Below, in pieces: positions 11,788-23,500 of a stretch of DNA of 64,000 nt. The notes under the pieces are model-generated. The model was not told the DNA's origin and searched no databases. It saw nothing but the letters and a program-made list of their open reading frames with translations. The stretch's first letter is position 1, and each line of letters starts with the position of its first letter. A program made the position numbers and the translations under genes. The DNA lies in assembly GCA_037176905.1 (NCBI GenBank), contig JBBBWG010014446.1:5347-69346 (forward strand), in the 5' to 3' direction. The stretch comes from Azolla pinnata. Its lineage: Eukaryota; Streptophyta; Polypodiopsida; Salviniales; Salviniaceae.

Positions 11788-11865
11788 ACGTAGTACGTAT
11801 ACATATACGAATACGTATACATACGATCATACGTATACGTATGCGCATACGCATACCATACATCG
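11788..11865. repeat. TACGTA/GTATAC-rich alternating purine-pyrimidine tract
   Basis: The stretch is almost entirely alternating purine-pyrimidine with many self-complementary hexamers (TACGTA, GTATAC, ATGCGCAT). It ends about 175 bp upstream of the prolyl 4-hydroxylase ATG, in the promoter or leader. Such sequence can form cruciform or Z-DNA; any function is inference. Confidence 0.7.
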
Positions 11866-12039
11866 CCGCATACGCACAAATTCCCGCCTTCAGTTCTTCT
11901 GCATCTTCTCTGTGGGCGTCGACCGCCGCCGCCAGATTCTCTGCTTCCTCTTCATCTCCTTCTCCTTCGGATCGATGGGTTCTCGCCTATCAGAGAAATC
12001 AAGCCTTCGGGACCGGAATAGAAGGCACCTCTTCGCAGC

Positions 12040-15000
12040 ATGGACAGGCGTTTCCCTTCTCACAAGCACGCCCAATTGCCCCCGCGTCTGCCATGGATCC
12101 ATGGATTCCCCCCCCTCCTCCTCCTTGTACTCGTCGGCGTCTCTCTGGCATTCTTCATGGTCATGGTGATGCTCGGCTCACGGATTTCCTTGTCATCCTT
12201 GGAGGAACGTTTTCATGGACGCATTCCCCTCTATCTGCAGTCGGATCCTCTACGAATTGTAGAGTAAGTTATTTTACCTGTGCCTTGCCTTTCCTTTTCT
12301 TACTACAGGGTTTTTGTAGGGTTAAGCTACTGACTTTTATATCCGGAGATTTTGAGCTGCTATTTGCATATGTAATACAAAGGTTGCAAATTTGGGTGGC
12401 CAATAGATGCATAATCTTGTATGCATTTGCACTTGTACGATAATGTTTTTATGCATGCGGCATGTGTAATGTACGCATGTGTGCAAGTAGTGTGTGTGTG
12501 TGTGTGAGGTATGGGGACTTCGAGGGTATGCTCATATCATGGTTTATATATGTTAGGGGGTACACTTATGTATATTACATATGTATGTATGTATATCTAC
12601 GTGTGCATATATGAATGTGTGTGTAATGCATCTAATGTATGCGTAATGTATGTATATGTGCGTAATTTATGTAGTGTGCATATGTGCGTATGTGTCCGAT
12701 GTATGTATCTGTTCGTTTATGTGTTTATGTATTATTGTATGTAGTACGACCATATGCGCGTGCATGTTATAGCCAACATAAACGTACTTTCGAAGAAGTG
12801 TTGGATAAACGGTCTCAAAGTTTTATGTTTGTCAGAGATACGATCAAGCATCAAAGGTTGAATTTTTGAAGTCATGGTCTGGTCTACTTCTGTTATTTTT
12901 CATGATATTTTTTTCTCAGTGGTGGTGATGAAGAATCATTGAAAGAAAGACCCTGGGTGGAAGCACTTTCATGGGAGCCTCGAGCTTTTCTCTACCACAA
13001 TTTTTTGGTACTGCATTCCTTATTATTTTCTTTGTCTTTTACGATCATGTGAAAATGTATTTAGCTTTGCACTTTAACAGTACTCGTTATACTGCTGCAG
13101 AATTCCGAGAACTGATAGTATTCCATAATGCAGTCGTAAATTGAATCTGTATTCGAAGATGCAATTAAATCCCAAGCTGCAGGATAATGAACACCTTACA
13201 AAACTCTAAAATTTAGAAAATCCTTTGAGGCATGCACAATTTAAACCTTGGGAGTCGTAAATTTATAGAGATAAAGAAAAATTTGGGAAGAAAGTCTGTT
13301 TTGCTCTTAGTATTTCTTAATAGCATATTTTGGAGTTGTGCACCAGATGTATTGTGACAGTCTAATACTTGTCTATGGCATTTGGCCGATGGCTTCAACA
13401 TAAAATGTATCAAAGAACTCCCAATTCGATGCTGATAAACATTGCGTCTCTTTTTAACTGTCTGGAATTGAAATTTCTATATATGGAAGTATGCCAATCA
13501 TGTTAGTTAGGCTTCTTAATATCAAACTATGCAGCAGCGTGGTGACGATTATACTAAGCTTTACTTGGCCTTTTCTAATTGTATCAACATAAAATGTATC
13601 AAAGAACTCCCAATTCGATGCTGATAAACATTGTGTCTCTTTTTAACTGTCTGGAATTGAAATTTCTATATATGGAAGTATGCCAATCATGTTAGTTAGG
13701 CTTCTTAATATCAAACTATGCAGCAGCGTGGTGACGATTATACTAAGCTTTACTTGGCCTTTTCTAATTGTTTTTTGACAGTCCAAAATAGAATGCGAGT
13801 ACCTCATCTCTCAAGCAACACCCCATATGGCAAAGTCCACAGTGGTAGACAACGAGACTGGGAAGAGCAAAGACAGCAAGTTATTCTCCATTCTTCTCTT
13901 GTTGAGGGTTGCATAATATAGTCATGCATAATGTTAATTAGGAACGAAAAATTAAGGCCAAGTCTTTTGCGTGTTGTTTGTCAAATCATCCAGTTAGAGG
14001 GATGACAGACATGCATGATGCACTATTTCCAAATCTTTTTGTTCTTTTCTCGCTGTACAGCTATGCAAATGTCCCTACCCAAGGGAAAAGCCGTAAGTTG
14101 GGGACACTTGTACGGCTTAATTCCAAGAGAGCTTGGAATTTTCCACGAAGTTTTATAATCCCCGTACAAAGACAAGTGATTGAAAAGAAATATATACATT
14201 TTACAAGAGCGATCAGAAAATTGTAAATTATTGCATAAACCATGCAGAGTTCGCACGAGTTCAGGTATGTTCTTTGCTCGTGGGCAAGACAAGATACTAC
14301 GAACCATAGAGGAGAGGATTGCAGACTTCTCATTTATCCCCATAGGCAAGTATATCCAGCTACATGATTTATATAAGCTTGCAGACCCCCCCCTACATTG
14401 ATGAGTTATGTTTATAGAACTTGTATGATCTTTTCTAATTTGTAACCTTGTTTTGTTGAGAAACAGAGCATGGAGAAGGAATCCAAGTCCTTCATTATGA
14501 CGTTGGACAGAAGTATGATGCCCATTTTGACTATTTCAGTGACCCATATAATATTCAGAATGGGGGACAACGTCAGGCCACAATGTTGATGTACCTGTAA
14601 GTTGGGCATCTTTTTATATGCCAGAAAGGCTATTTTAGGGGACTAGGAACTCAAGTAATGTTTTCTTGGAAGCACAATCCCATGATGTACACGTATCGCT
14701 GCCAAGTTGGAATTTAATCTGTATGATCCTGGTATACATAGTAACTCTTAAGGATTTGGGAAATTTGGACTTACAGCTCGGATGTGGAAGCTGGAGGCGA
14801 GACTGTTTTTCCACATGCCAATATGAATAAAAGCATGGTTAGTCATCAGCGAAATGATCTATCGGAATGTGCGCAATCTGGCTTGGCTGTCAAGCCAAGG
14901 CGTGGAGATGCTTTGCTCTTCTGGAGTATGAAGCCTGATACATCTGTAGACCCATCAAGCCTCCATGGTAACAATATCTACTTTGCATCACTTTGTTTCA

Positions 15001-15143
15001 GATTCTTATTGTCACAATGCTTGCCATTTTTTATGCTTTAGCATATGATCTTAGAATTTATAATTACAGGTAGCTGTCCAGTTATACATGGTAACAAGTG
15101 GTCAGCCACCAAATGGATGCGTGTCGATGAATACAAGATGTGA
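12040..15143 (+). CDS. P4H: Prolyl 4-hydroxylase, plant type II membrane form
   Basis: Seven exons: 12040-12263, 12920-13007, 13782-13879, 14248-14345, 14467-14596, 14777-14967, 15070-15143, giving 300 aa, the usual length for plant P4Hs. An N-terminal hydrophobic anchor (about residues 25-48) suggests a type II ER/Golgi membrane protein. The catalytic domain has ALSWEPRAFLYHNFL, STVVDNETGKSKDSKVRTS, the iron ligands His189 and Asp191 in YDAHFDYF, the third ligand His276 (SSLHGSCPV) and the 2-oxoglutarate-binding Lys286 (GNKW), ending in SATKWMRVDEYKM. It should hydroxylate proline in cell-wall hydroxyproline-rich proteins or peptides. Intron 4 (14346-14466) starts with GC rather than GT, in the consensus context G|GCAAGT. 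Intron 2 carries a near-perfect 189-bp tandem duplication. Downstream is a long spacer before the beta-galactosidase gene on the same strand. Confidence 0.95.
12430..12765. repeat. TG/TATG-rich tract in P4H intron 1
   Basis: Intron 1 contains a low-complexity stretch of TGTG, TATGTA, GCATGTG and CATATG, including a (TG)n run near 12488-12505. It is again largely alternating purine-pyrimidine. Confidence 0.7.
13396..13773. repeat. 189-bp direct tandem duplication in P4H intron 2
   Basis: The two copies, 13396-13584 and 13585-13773, start CAACATAAAATGTATCAAAG and run to CTTTTCTAATTGT. I saw one internal difference (ATTGCGTC versus ATTGTGTC) plus divergence at the very end. The second copy supplies the pyrimidine tract leading to the exon 3 acceptor at 13781. 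Near-identity points to a recent event. Confidence 0.92.
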
Positions 15144-16300
15144 TAGGTCCTCACTCAATCAGAAGACAAGTATGATGAACCTTACTTACCCTCCATCAAT
15201 CCAAGTGCATTTTGTTTGGCTTAATTTTACCAACAATGGAAAGGTAGGTCGAGTAAAATGGAGGGTCAGTTGTAAATTTCCTCATATCTTGGATTCATAT
15301 TACCATATCTGTATAGAGTATTTAATGCTATCATGTAACCCTTTCAAGTTATGTGAATGTTTGGAGAGGGATGAGAATAGATACATTCCATGTGGTTGAT
15401 TGAAGTAGCAAGGAGGCAGATCAGAACAAGTTCCCATTGAAGATGTTTTGTGGTGCAAATGCTGGAGAAGTATCTACCGATTTGCCTCAACTTGCCATTG
15501 TTGTTTTAAACAAGCTGCTGACAGCAAGAAACAATTATCGATGAAAGTTCTGACACAGGATTTTAATGTTTTGGGTTCATTTTCAGATGGGATATTTCAT
15601 TTCTCCGGGCCAATTGGTCTAAAGTAATAACATTCAAATCCACAAAGGCCTATTGGTCTAAAGTAATAACATTCAAATCCTCAAAAGGCCTATTGGTCTA
15701 AAGTAATTAACATTCAAATCTTGTGGCTGGAGTGAAAGTCTTTGGAGTTTTCAAGAAACAATCAGCATTGTATGAAGTGCATGCACATTTTAGCTGTTAA
15801 TGCGGTTGAAGCTTCTGATCTATGCACTTACTGATTGAAGTGAAAAACTTCCCCAGTTGGTACAAATGCCACCAAGCTGATTTCTAGGCAGTGCCTGGCG
15901 TTTTCGATGTGAAGAGAAGAACATGATTGTAGCTGATCGCAAGTAAAACACGAAGCGTTGAAAGCAGGAAGTTTCGGTCATTCTCTCCAGCCCGAAGATC
16001 GTATTGGCATTTGTTAGCAGAAACTCATTTCAGGGGGGTGTGTAAAAAATTACATGCAAAACTAGTGGAAGAAACCGCTAATTTGGTGGGGTAAAGCAAT
16101 GTTTGCGTAGACGGATCATCGTTTTTGCAGGGCTTATCGAAGGCCGTTAAACCGTTTTCGATGTTTAGGTACAAACGCGACCGAAGGATTATCTCTTTCG
16201 GCGATTGTTAAAAAGCTTCAAAGAATCGATTTTCTGCTCTTTATCCTGGTGAGTAGTAGGCGTGCAATCCGCGATGTTGATAACTGACTATACAATTACC
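15144..16300. other. Sequence downstream of P4H
   Basis: Includes the presumed P4H 3' untranslated region. At about 15605-15720 there are three tandem copies of a 36-40 bp unit built on ATTGGTCTAAAGTAATAACA followed by TTCAAATC. No gene is seen. Confidence 0.55.
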
Positions 16301-16487
16301 GGCTTCTTCTTCTTCTTCTTCTTCTTCTTCTTCTTCTTCTTCTTCTTCTTCTTCTTCTGACATCGCGATCGTTTCATCACCAACTGTCATGCAGTTCATT
16401 ATCCATTCTATCGACTAAAACTGTCAATACTATTACCGATGTTGGAAGCACGCCAAAGACATCGGTTGCTTGCTAAGAAGGATAGAT

Positions 16488-16519
<32 letters not shown>

Positions 16520-17016
16520 TGAGGAAGAGATGCTGATACGTCCGATGGGTTATCGTCGTGGGTCATCCTTCTGAAACCTTCCTCTTATCAGGGTTTAGGG
16601 TTTAGGTTCACATCCCAAACCCTAAAACTCGCCTCTAGAAGACTCTGATCCCGTGAAACCGGCCTTTTGCTACGAGTTGAAGTATGTATACGTCTTGACG
16701 TTCGCATTCGTTTCTCCATTCGCATATTTACGCTTGATCTTTCCGACGAATGCAAACGTTAACCTCCGCTCCGATCGATCGATCGATCGATCATCAGCAT
16801 CAGCATCGACGATGTCTGATCTGCCGCAGGAGGAGCGAATGAGCATCGATGCGATATCTCTCCTTCCTTGCAAAGCATATATGAAGGAGCTTTTTTCGGA
16901 TGGCATCTTCTCCGCTGCGGCGTTTGAAGGAGGAGCTTCCTAGAAGTGGGTCAAGCAACGTCTCTCAGAATGCCGTCTCGAAGCTTCCATAGCCAGGCCA
17001 AAGAAGACAAACAAAC

Positions 17017-17052
<36 letters not shown>

Positions 17053-17480
17053 AGATGCGAGAGAAATCGACGAGATAACCAACTTCCGACTGCGGATCTG
17101 TGTCGAGCTGACGACGATATATTGGCATTATCTTCCGATCTTGCGATTATATCGTCGGATGTCCTCGACGATCTTTCGCATCGAGGAGGTTTCTACAGAT
17201 AGCGAATCGAGATACGAGCGCGATCGGGGCGGGCCGATCTCGATAGTGGTCGTTAGGTACGACTGCGCATTTACGCGCCTTTGGACTCTGCTCTGGGGAG
17301 CCAGAGGCGGGTTGTGTTCGCATTCAATAGCGCCCGATAAAGAAAGAGAAAGAAGGAATCATGCGTGTCAAGGCATCCCATCGTCGTGTATGTTCACACT
17401 TTCCTTTTAGGTTTAGGGTTTAGGGTTTAGGGTTTAGGGTTTAGGGTTTGGGGTTTAGGGTTTAGGGTTTAGTGGCTTCG
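16300..17480. repeat. Cluster of microsatellites and telomere-like runs
   Basis: In order: (CTT)n at 16303-16359; (GATA)n at 16481-16519; two opposed telomere-like runs at 16593-16626 (GGGTTTAGGGTTTAGG, then CCCAAACCCTAAA); (GATC)n at 16773-16792; (GAAA)n at 17020-17053; and a (TTTAGGG)n run of about nine units at 17407-17473 with one TTTGGGG variant. The short open frames between them (16653-16943, 16946-17410) show no recognisable protein similarity. Confidence 0.88.
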
Positions 17481-18540
17481 CTAAATGAATGCGATTACAA
17501 AACATATTACATGCTTATAGAGAGAATCACCCAAAACACCGCCTGACAAAATTATACATTACATTTTAGCGCCTGCTGAAACAACGAAAACTTCATAGCC
17601 CTTGGTGTAAATTAGACCATCATCCCAATCGCCCAGTGTAGTCATTGCTGATTATGTATGTAATATATAACCGGTGCATTCTCAGAGAAGTTGGTTCAAT
17701 ATTTGATTAAACTCTGATTTGGTTGGACCCGGACTTTTAGTGACCCTAAAACCTCCCGATAATTACATCGGGGGCGATCAAGATTATGGCATGATTAACG
17801 CGAATGTTGATTAGGGAATAGCAGTAGCAAGGCTACACGTTAATTTGTAGTTTATAATTTTAGTAAGCGTTTAAATGTAGTTTATAATTTTGTTATGCAT
17901 TTTTTTTATGATTCTTTCATGTTTATATACATGTACATATTGATATATATATATATATACACACACACACACGTATGAACTCAAGTGCGACAAAGTTGCG
18001 GCAAAGTTGCGACAAAAACCATTGATTTATTCACATTCATCCATTCATGAATTTATTCACTCGTTCGATCACCAAGACGAGTACATCGTTGTTGTCAATG
18101 CATTTCAACCGTGCCCGTCAATTGCAGCTGAGCCGTAACTCGTGCTCTCGATGATTTCCGTCTTTCTTTCTGAATTCATTTTTTTGTGGATATTTGGATG
18201 CGGAAGCCCTCGAACTCTCGGCGGTTTTTCCGAGCTCTTTTCTCTTGGGAAGAACAGAACGATCCCAATGAGATGATGGACGGATCGGATGTTAAGCATT
18301 GCATTGTTGAGATCTAATTAGGTTGCTACCTAAAGATTCGGCCGCAAAAGGCCTTTGGTTAGGGCGTAAAAAAAATCCTGGCGTTTCATCGCCGCTTTTG
18401 CGACGGATCGATCGATCGATCGATCGATCGTACGCCTCGTTTCCTCGTATGATCTGCTGCGTGCATCTCGATGAAGCATTAGGAATTACGGATAGATGCC
18501 GGAAGGACGATGAGTGATCGATCGATGGATCGAGAGATAT
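17481..18540. other. Intergenic sequence with short simple repeats
   Basis: No gene is recognised. It contains a (TA)n/(CA)n run at 17942-17973 and a perfect (GATC)n run at 18405-18430. Confidence 0.5.
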
Positions 18541-19511
18541 TATATTGGATGAGGATGATCATGGTGAAGATGATGATGAATATGCTGCTGGAGAAGATGG
18601 TGAATGTGATGGGATGATGAATGTGGTGGTGATGAAGATGATGAATATAAGGTGATGGTGATGATGGTGAAGAAAGATGATGATGTGCGAAAATGATGAA
18701 TGTGATGGTGGTAAAGCTGATGAATGTGATGGTGATGAAGATGATGAATATGAAGAAGAAGATGATGGTGGTGATGGTGATGATGATGATGATGATGGTG
18801 ATGGTGATGATGAATGTGATCATGATGAATGTGATGGTGGTGAAGCTGATGAATGTGATGGTGGTGAAGCTGATGAATGTGATGGTGGTGACACTGATGA
18901 ATGTGATTGTGATGAAGATGATGAATATGAAGAAGAAGATGATGGTGGTGGTGGTGATGGTGATGATGATGATGCTGAAGAAGATGATGATGATGGTGGT
19001 GATGGTGATGATGGTGGTGAAGATGATGGTGAATGTGATGGTGATGAAGATGATGAATATGAAGAAGAAGATGATGGTGGTGGTGGTGATGGTGATGATG
19101 ATGATGCTGAAGAAGATGATGATGATGGTGGTGAAGATGATGGTGAATGTGATGGTGATGAAGATGATGAATATGAAGAAGAAGATGATGCTGATGCTGA
19201 TGCTGGTGATGATGATGCTGATGCTGGTGATGATGATGATGATGATGATGGCGGTGAAGATGCTGAATGTGATGGTGGTGAAGATGATGGATGTGATAGT
19301 GGTGAAGATGATGATGAACGTGATGGTGATGAATGTGATTGTGATTGTGATGATGAATATGAAGAAGAAGATGCTGATGCTGGTGATGATGATGATGGTG
19401 ATGCTGCTGCTGATGATGATGATGATGATGATGGTGGTGGTGAAGATGCTGAATGTGATGGTGGTGAAGGTGATGATGAATGTGATGGTGATGAAGATGA
19501 TGGTGGTGATG
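18541..19511. repeat. GAT/GGT/GAA compound trinucleotide microsatellite, about 1 kb
   Basis: Nearly one kilobase of GAT, GGT, GAA, GCT and TGT triplets, with only GGTGATGAAG-like variation. A longer unit containing GATGAATATGAAGAAGAAG recurs at least four times, so simple-repeat slippage has been overlaid by longer duplications. Because the triplets lack stop codons in most frames, long open frames appear on both strands: Asp/Glu-rich and Met/Val-rich on plus, His-, Ser- or Ile/Thr-rich on minus. These are not taken as genes. Confidence 0.92.
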
Positions 19512-20100
19512 GGGTGCATTCAAATGGTTGGTTTTCACAGTGTGAACCTGTGAGGATCACATCTGCAGATATTGTTTCTTTATATAATTCTGGTTGTGTC
19601 ATCAGGAATTTATTCCAATTCCATTCCCACTGACCATGTGCTTCTAGTAACTCCATACAAAGCAACCTTCTGATTTCTATCCCATGGATTAGTAACTAAT
19701 TAGGCCTCCTTCCCCATACTAATTCTCTGCTAATTACAATCCTTGCACTCCCTAATCATTCAGCCTCAGGTTCAGATTAAGGCCGCGGAGGATTAAGACC
19801 TCGACGCAGCTGGCGGCCATCTTCCGTAGCTAGCTAATTATCGGCTCGATTAATTCTGAGATTGTAAGCTAATGCTACAAGCTGTATATAAATCGATCGA
19901 TCGATTAGCGAATCACCAGGGCGAGCGTAGTAAATCGGCCGCTAATTACGTGCATCCGCCGGCGGCAACAAGCTGCGCGATTGCTATCGATCGCCTGCAT
20001 CGATTATTCTCTATTGTTATTATTATTATTGTTATCTGCTAGTGCAAGCCATAATCGCCGCACATTAAGAATCGGTGTCGAGACAAACTCTAGTCCGATC
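19512..20100. promoter_or_regulatory. Possible beta-galactosidase promoter region
   Basis: No gene is seen. A good TATA-like element, TATATAAAT, lies at 19885-19893. If used, transcription would begin near 19915 and the 14-copy array that follows would lie in a leader of roughly 670 nt, unless it is spliced out. A (CGAT)n run follows directly (19893-19905). Confidence 0.35.
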
Positions 20101-20545
20101 GCAGCATAATACTGTGCTAATTAGCCCCCACCCAATTGCAGCATAATTCTGTGCTGATTAGCCCTCATTGCAGCATAATACTGCGCTAATTAGCCCCAAT
20201 TGCAGCATAATTCTGTGCTGATTAGCCCTAATTGCAGCATAATTCTGTGATGATTAGCCCCAATTGCAGCATAATTCTGTGCTGATTAGCCCTAATTGCA
20301 GCATAATACTGTGCTAATTAGCCCCCACCCAATTACAGCATAATTCTGTGCTGATTAGCCCTAATTGCAGCATAATACTGTGCTAATTAGCCCCAATTGC
20401 AGCATAATACTGTGCTGATTAGCCCCAATTGCAGCATAATACTGCGCAAATTAGCCCCAATTGCAGCATAATGCTGTGCTGATTAGCCCCAATTGCAGCA
20501 TAATACTGTGCAAATTAGCCCCAATTGCAGCATAATACTGTGCTT
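20101..20545. repeat. 14-copy 32-bp array just upstream of beta-galactosidase
   Basis: Fourteen head-to-tail copies of a 31-37 bp unit: AATTGCAGCATAATACTGTG, then C(T/A)(A/G)ATTAGCCCC. Two types alternate loosely (AATACTGTGCTAATTAG and AATTCTGTGCTGATTAG). Units 1 and 7 share a CCCCCACCC extension, which suggests a six-unit block duplication. The unit is partly self-complementary (GCAGCATAAT.CTGTGC). The array ends 44 bp before the ATG at 20589. Confidence 0.92.
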
Positions 20546-20588
20546 AATCAAGCCCAATTGCTGCAAATATAGGAGATCAACAAGGACC

Positions 20589-23500
20589 ATGCTGCTGCCG
20601 TTGATCGTACCAGTGCTGCTGATGATTATATATTTGTCTAGCGCGAGCTGCCAAGCGATTGATGCCGTAGATCAACGAGTGATGAATGTGAGCTACGATC
20701 ACCGAGCCCTGGTGATCGATGGCGTCCGCCGCGTGCTCATCTCGGGTTGCGTCCATTACCCACGAAGCACTCCCGAGGTACAGATTAATGCCAATGTTTA
20801 TCGCTAATCGATTGCTCCCTAATCGCTTTCATCTCGCTAATCGATTGCTTCCTAATCGCTTTCATCTCGCTAATCGATTGCTTCCTAATCGCTTTGATCT
20901 CGCCAATCGATTGCTTCCTAATCGCTTTGATCTCGCTAATTGATTGTATCCTTCTCTTACTAATCGCTTTGATCTCGCTAATCGATTGTATCCTTCTCTT
21001 GCCAATCGCTTTGATCTCGCTAATCAATTGTATCCTTCTCTTACCAATCGCTTTCATCTCACTAATCGATTGTATCCTTCTCTAATTACTAATCGCTTTC
21101 ATCTCGCTAATCTATTCGATCCTTCTCTAATTACTAATCGCTTTCATCTCGCTAATCTATTCGATCCTTCTCTAATTACTAATCGCTTTCATCTCGCTAA
21201 TCGATTCGATCCTTCTCTAATTACTAATCGCTTTCATCTCGCTAATCGATTCTATCCTTCTCTAATTACTAATCGCTTTCGTCTTGCTAATCGATTCTAT
21301 CCTTCTCTAATTACCAAGCGCTTCCTGCATCTGTCGAGTCTTCTCGTGCTCATTGATTCATAATCTTCCTTACTGCTCTTTACTAATTGCATCCTACTTC
21401 CTTGCTGCTGTTTACTAACCGATTCCCTTAAAATTGCATGCGATTAAGAAAAGCCAGTAAATTCAGAATCTAATTAATTTGGTGTTAATCAATTAATTGG
21501 GCGGTTATTTTGAGTGAAAGATAAAACTAGGCGTTAATCTGTAACTTCTGATTTCAGTAGGTGTTAAAAATGTAAGTAATATATAATTTATTAGGCGTTC
21601 TTTGGTAGTTTTCCCTTCTAAGAAAATCTGATTAGCGTTTCAATTCTCAGGTTAATTAGGGTTGATTTAGAGTAAATAGCGTTTCAACAGTATGTAATTA
21701 GCAGATTATGGATGACCAGCTGCACAGTACTAATCATATTGTGCTGGTCTTCCAAATTAGAAGCTCTATATTACAACAAGGATATAAAAAGATGCTGATT
21801 GATTGATTGATTGGTTGGTTGTGCTTGGCTGGCTGATTGGATTACCTGAAACCGATCAAATCAATTCATGAAATTCAGCACTGAAATGAAGATTCCATGA
21901 TCGAATCGAAATTTGGAATTCGATCCCATGATCGAACCTACGATCATAGATTCGGCTCATAGAATCCAGGATTGCATTGAATCAATCAACTGATGATAAA
22001 CTGCAGACTGATCGAACCGATTCATGGAATTCAGCACTGAAATGAAGATTCCATGATCGAATCAATCATATTTGAGCCCATGGTCGAAACCACGATCAGC
22101 GATTATAGATCGATTTGACACAATAATTTGCGATATTGAATCGATCGATCGATGATGAACTGCAGATGTGGGCGGACATCATCAGCAAGGCCAAGGCGGG
22201 AGGGCTCAACGTCATCCAGAGCTATGTCTTCTGGAACATGCACGAGCCCAAACGAGGAACGGTAATTAGTCGAAGAATCAACAGAAAGAGCATCTGAAGA
22301 ATTAAAAGTGGGGAGGATGAGGATGATTAGGAAAGGGATTAGAAACCGGATTGATTGATAGGTTAGGATCATGGGTTGTGCAGCAGCTGCAGATTTCATC
22401 CATCCATTGTTTGCATTGTTCTTTCCTTCATTCAATCATTCATTTGAGAAGGCTAATTGCTCTAGGGCATAGCATATAGCTTTCGATGATATGAACTTCC
22501 CGAATGTCTACGATGCGTATACAGCTGTGCTTATCTAGTGAAGAATCATGATAGACAGGTTTTGATTCCATTGAGTTAGACTGTCTGAATTCATTGCACT
22601 GTCTGAATTGAATGGGATTGGTTCTGCTTCATGATTTTGATTGGAATTCGTTCTGCGTCATGATTTTGAATGGAATCCTTGTGCAGTACAAATTCCATCG
22701 AAATCATGATCGACAGGTTTTGGATTCCATGGAGTTAGGCTGGAGCTCAAGAAGTGGCATGTCTGTCAATCAAGCTCATGAATTCAATGCACTTAGTTGA
22801 ATGGAATTCTTCGGATGCTTCATGATTGGAATGGAATTCTGAATCTGCTTCATGATTTTGAAAGGAATCCTTCTGCAGTACAAATTCCATTGAAATCATG
22901 ATCGACAGGTTTGGATTCCATGGAGTTAGGCTGGAGCTCAAGAAGTGGCATGTCTGTCAATCAAGCTCATGAATTGAATGCGCTTAGTTGAATGGAATTC
23001 TGAATCTGCTCCACGATTGGAATGGAATTCTGAATCTGCTTCATGATTTGAATGGAATTCTGAATCTGCTTCATGATTTTGAGTGGAATTCTGAATCTGC
23101 ATCACGAATTTGAATGGAATTCCGAATCTGCTTCATGATTTTGAATGGAATTCTGAATCTGCATCACGAATTTGAATGGAATTCTGAATCTGCATCACGA
23201 ATTTGAATGGAATTCTGAGTCTGCTTCATGATTTTGAATGGAAATTCTGAATCTGCATCACGAATTTGAATGGAATTCTGAATCTGCTTCATGATTTTGA
23301 ATGGAATTCTGAATCTGTATCACGAATTTGAATGGAAATTCTGAATCTGCTTCATGATTTTGAATGGAAATTCTGAATCTGCATCACGAATTTGAATGGA
23401 AATTCTGAATCTGCTTCATGATTTTGAATGGAATTCTGAATCTGCATCACGATTTGAATGGAAATTCTGAATCTGCTCCACGATTTGAATCGGAATATCC

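Noticed and set aside
12261-12443. Read-through of P4H exon 1 into intron 1 and other P4H intronic frames
   Set aside because: The donor at 12264 with the exon 2 acceptor at 12919 restores the conserved domain in phase; the intronic frames show no similarity.
18540-19633. Long open frames on both strands (poly-His, Ser-rich, Ile/Thr-rich, poly-Asp, Met/Val-rich)
   Set aside because: They arise because the GAT/GGT/GAA triplets contain no stop in most frames. Several frames are open at once and no domain is recognisable. One plus frame is listed as a low-priority check only.
20101-20545. CRISPR-like regular array
   Set aside because: Units are directly contiguous with no unique spacers, and the context is a plant nuclear gene promoter.
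20493-20588. Upstream extension of the BGAL frame into the 32-bp array
   Set aside because: The frame is open but begins at TTG with no ATG. The ATG at 20589 is followed directly by a good signal peptide and the family N terminus.
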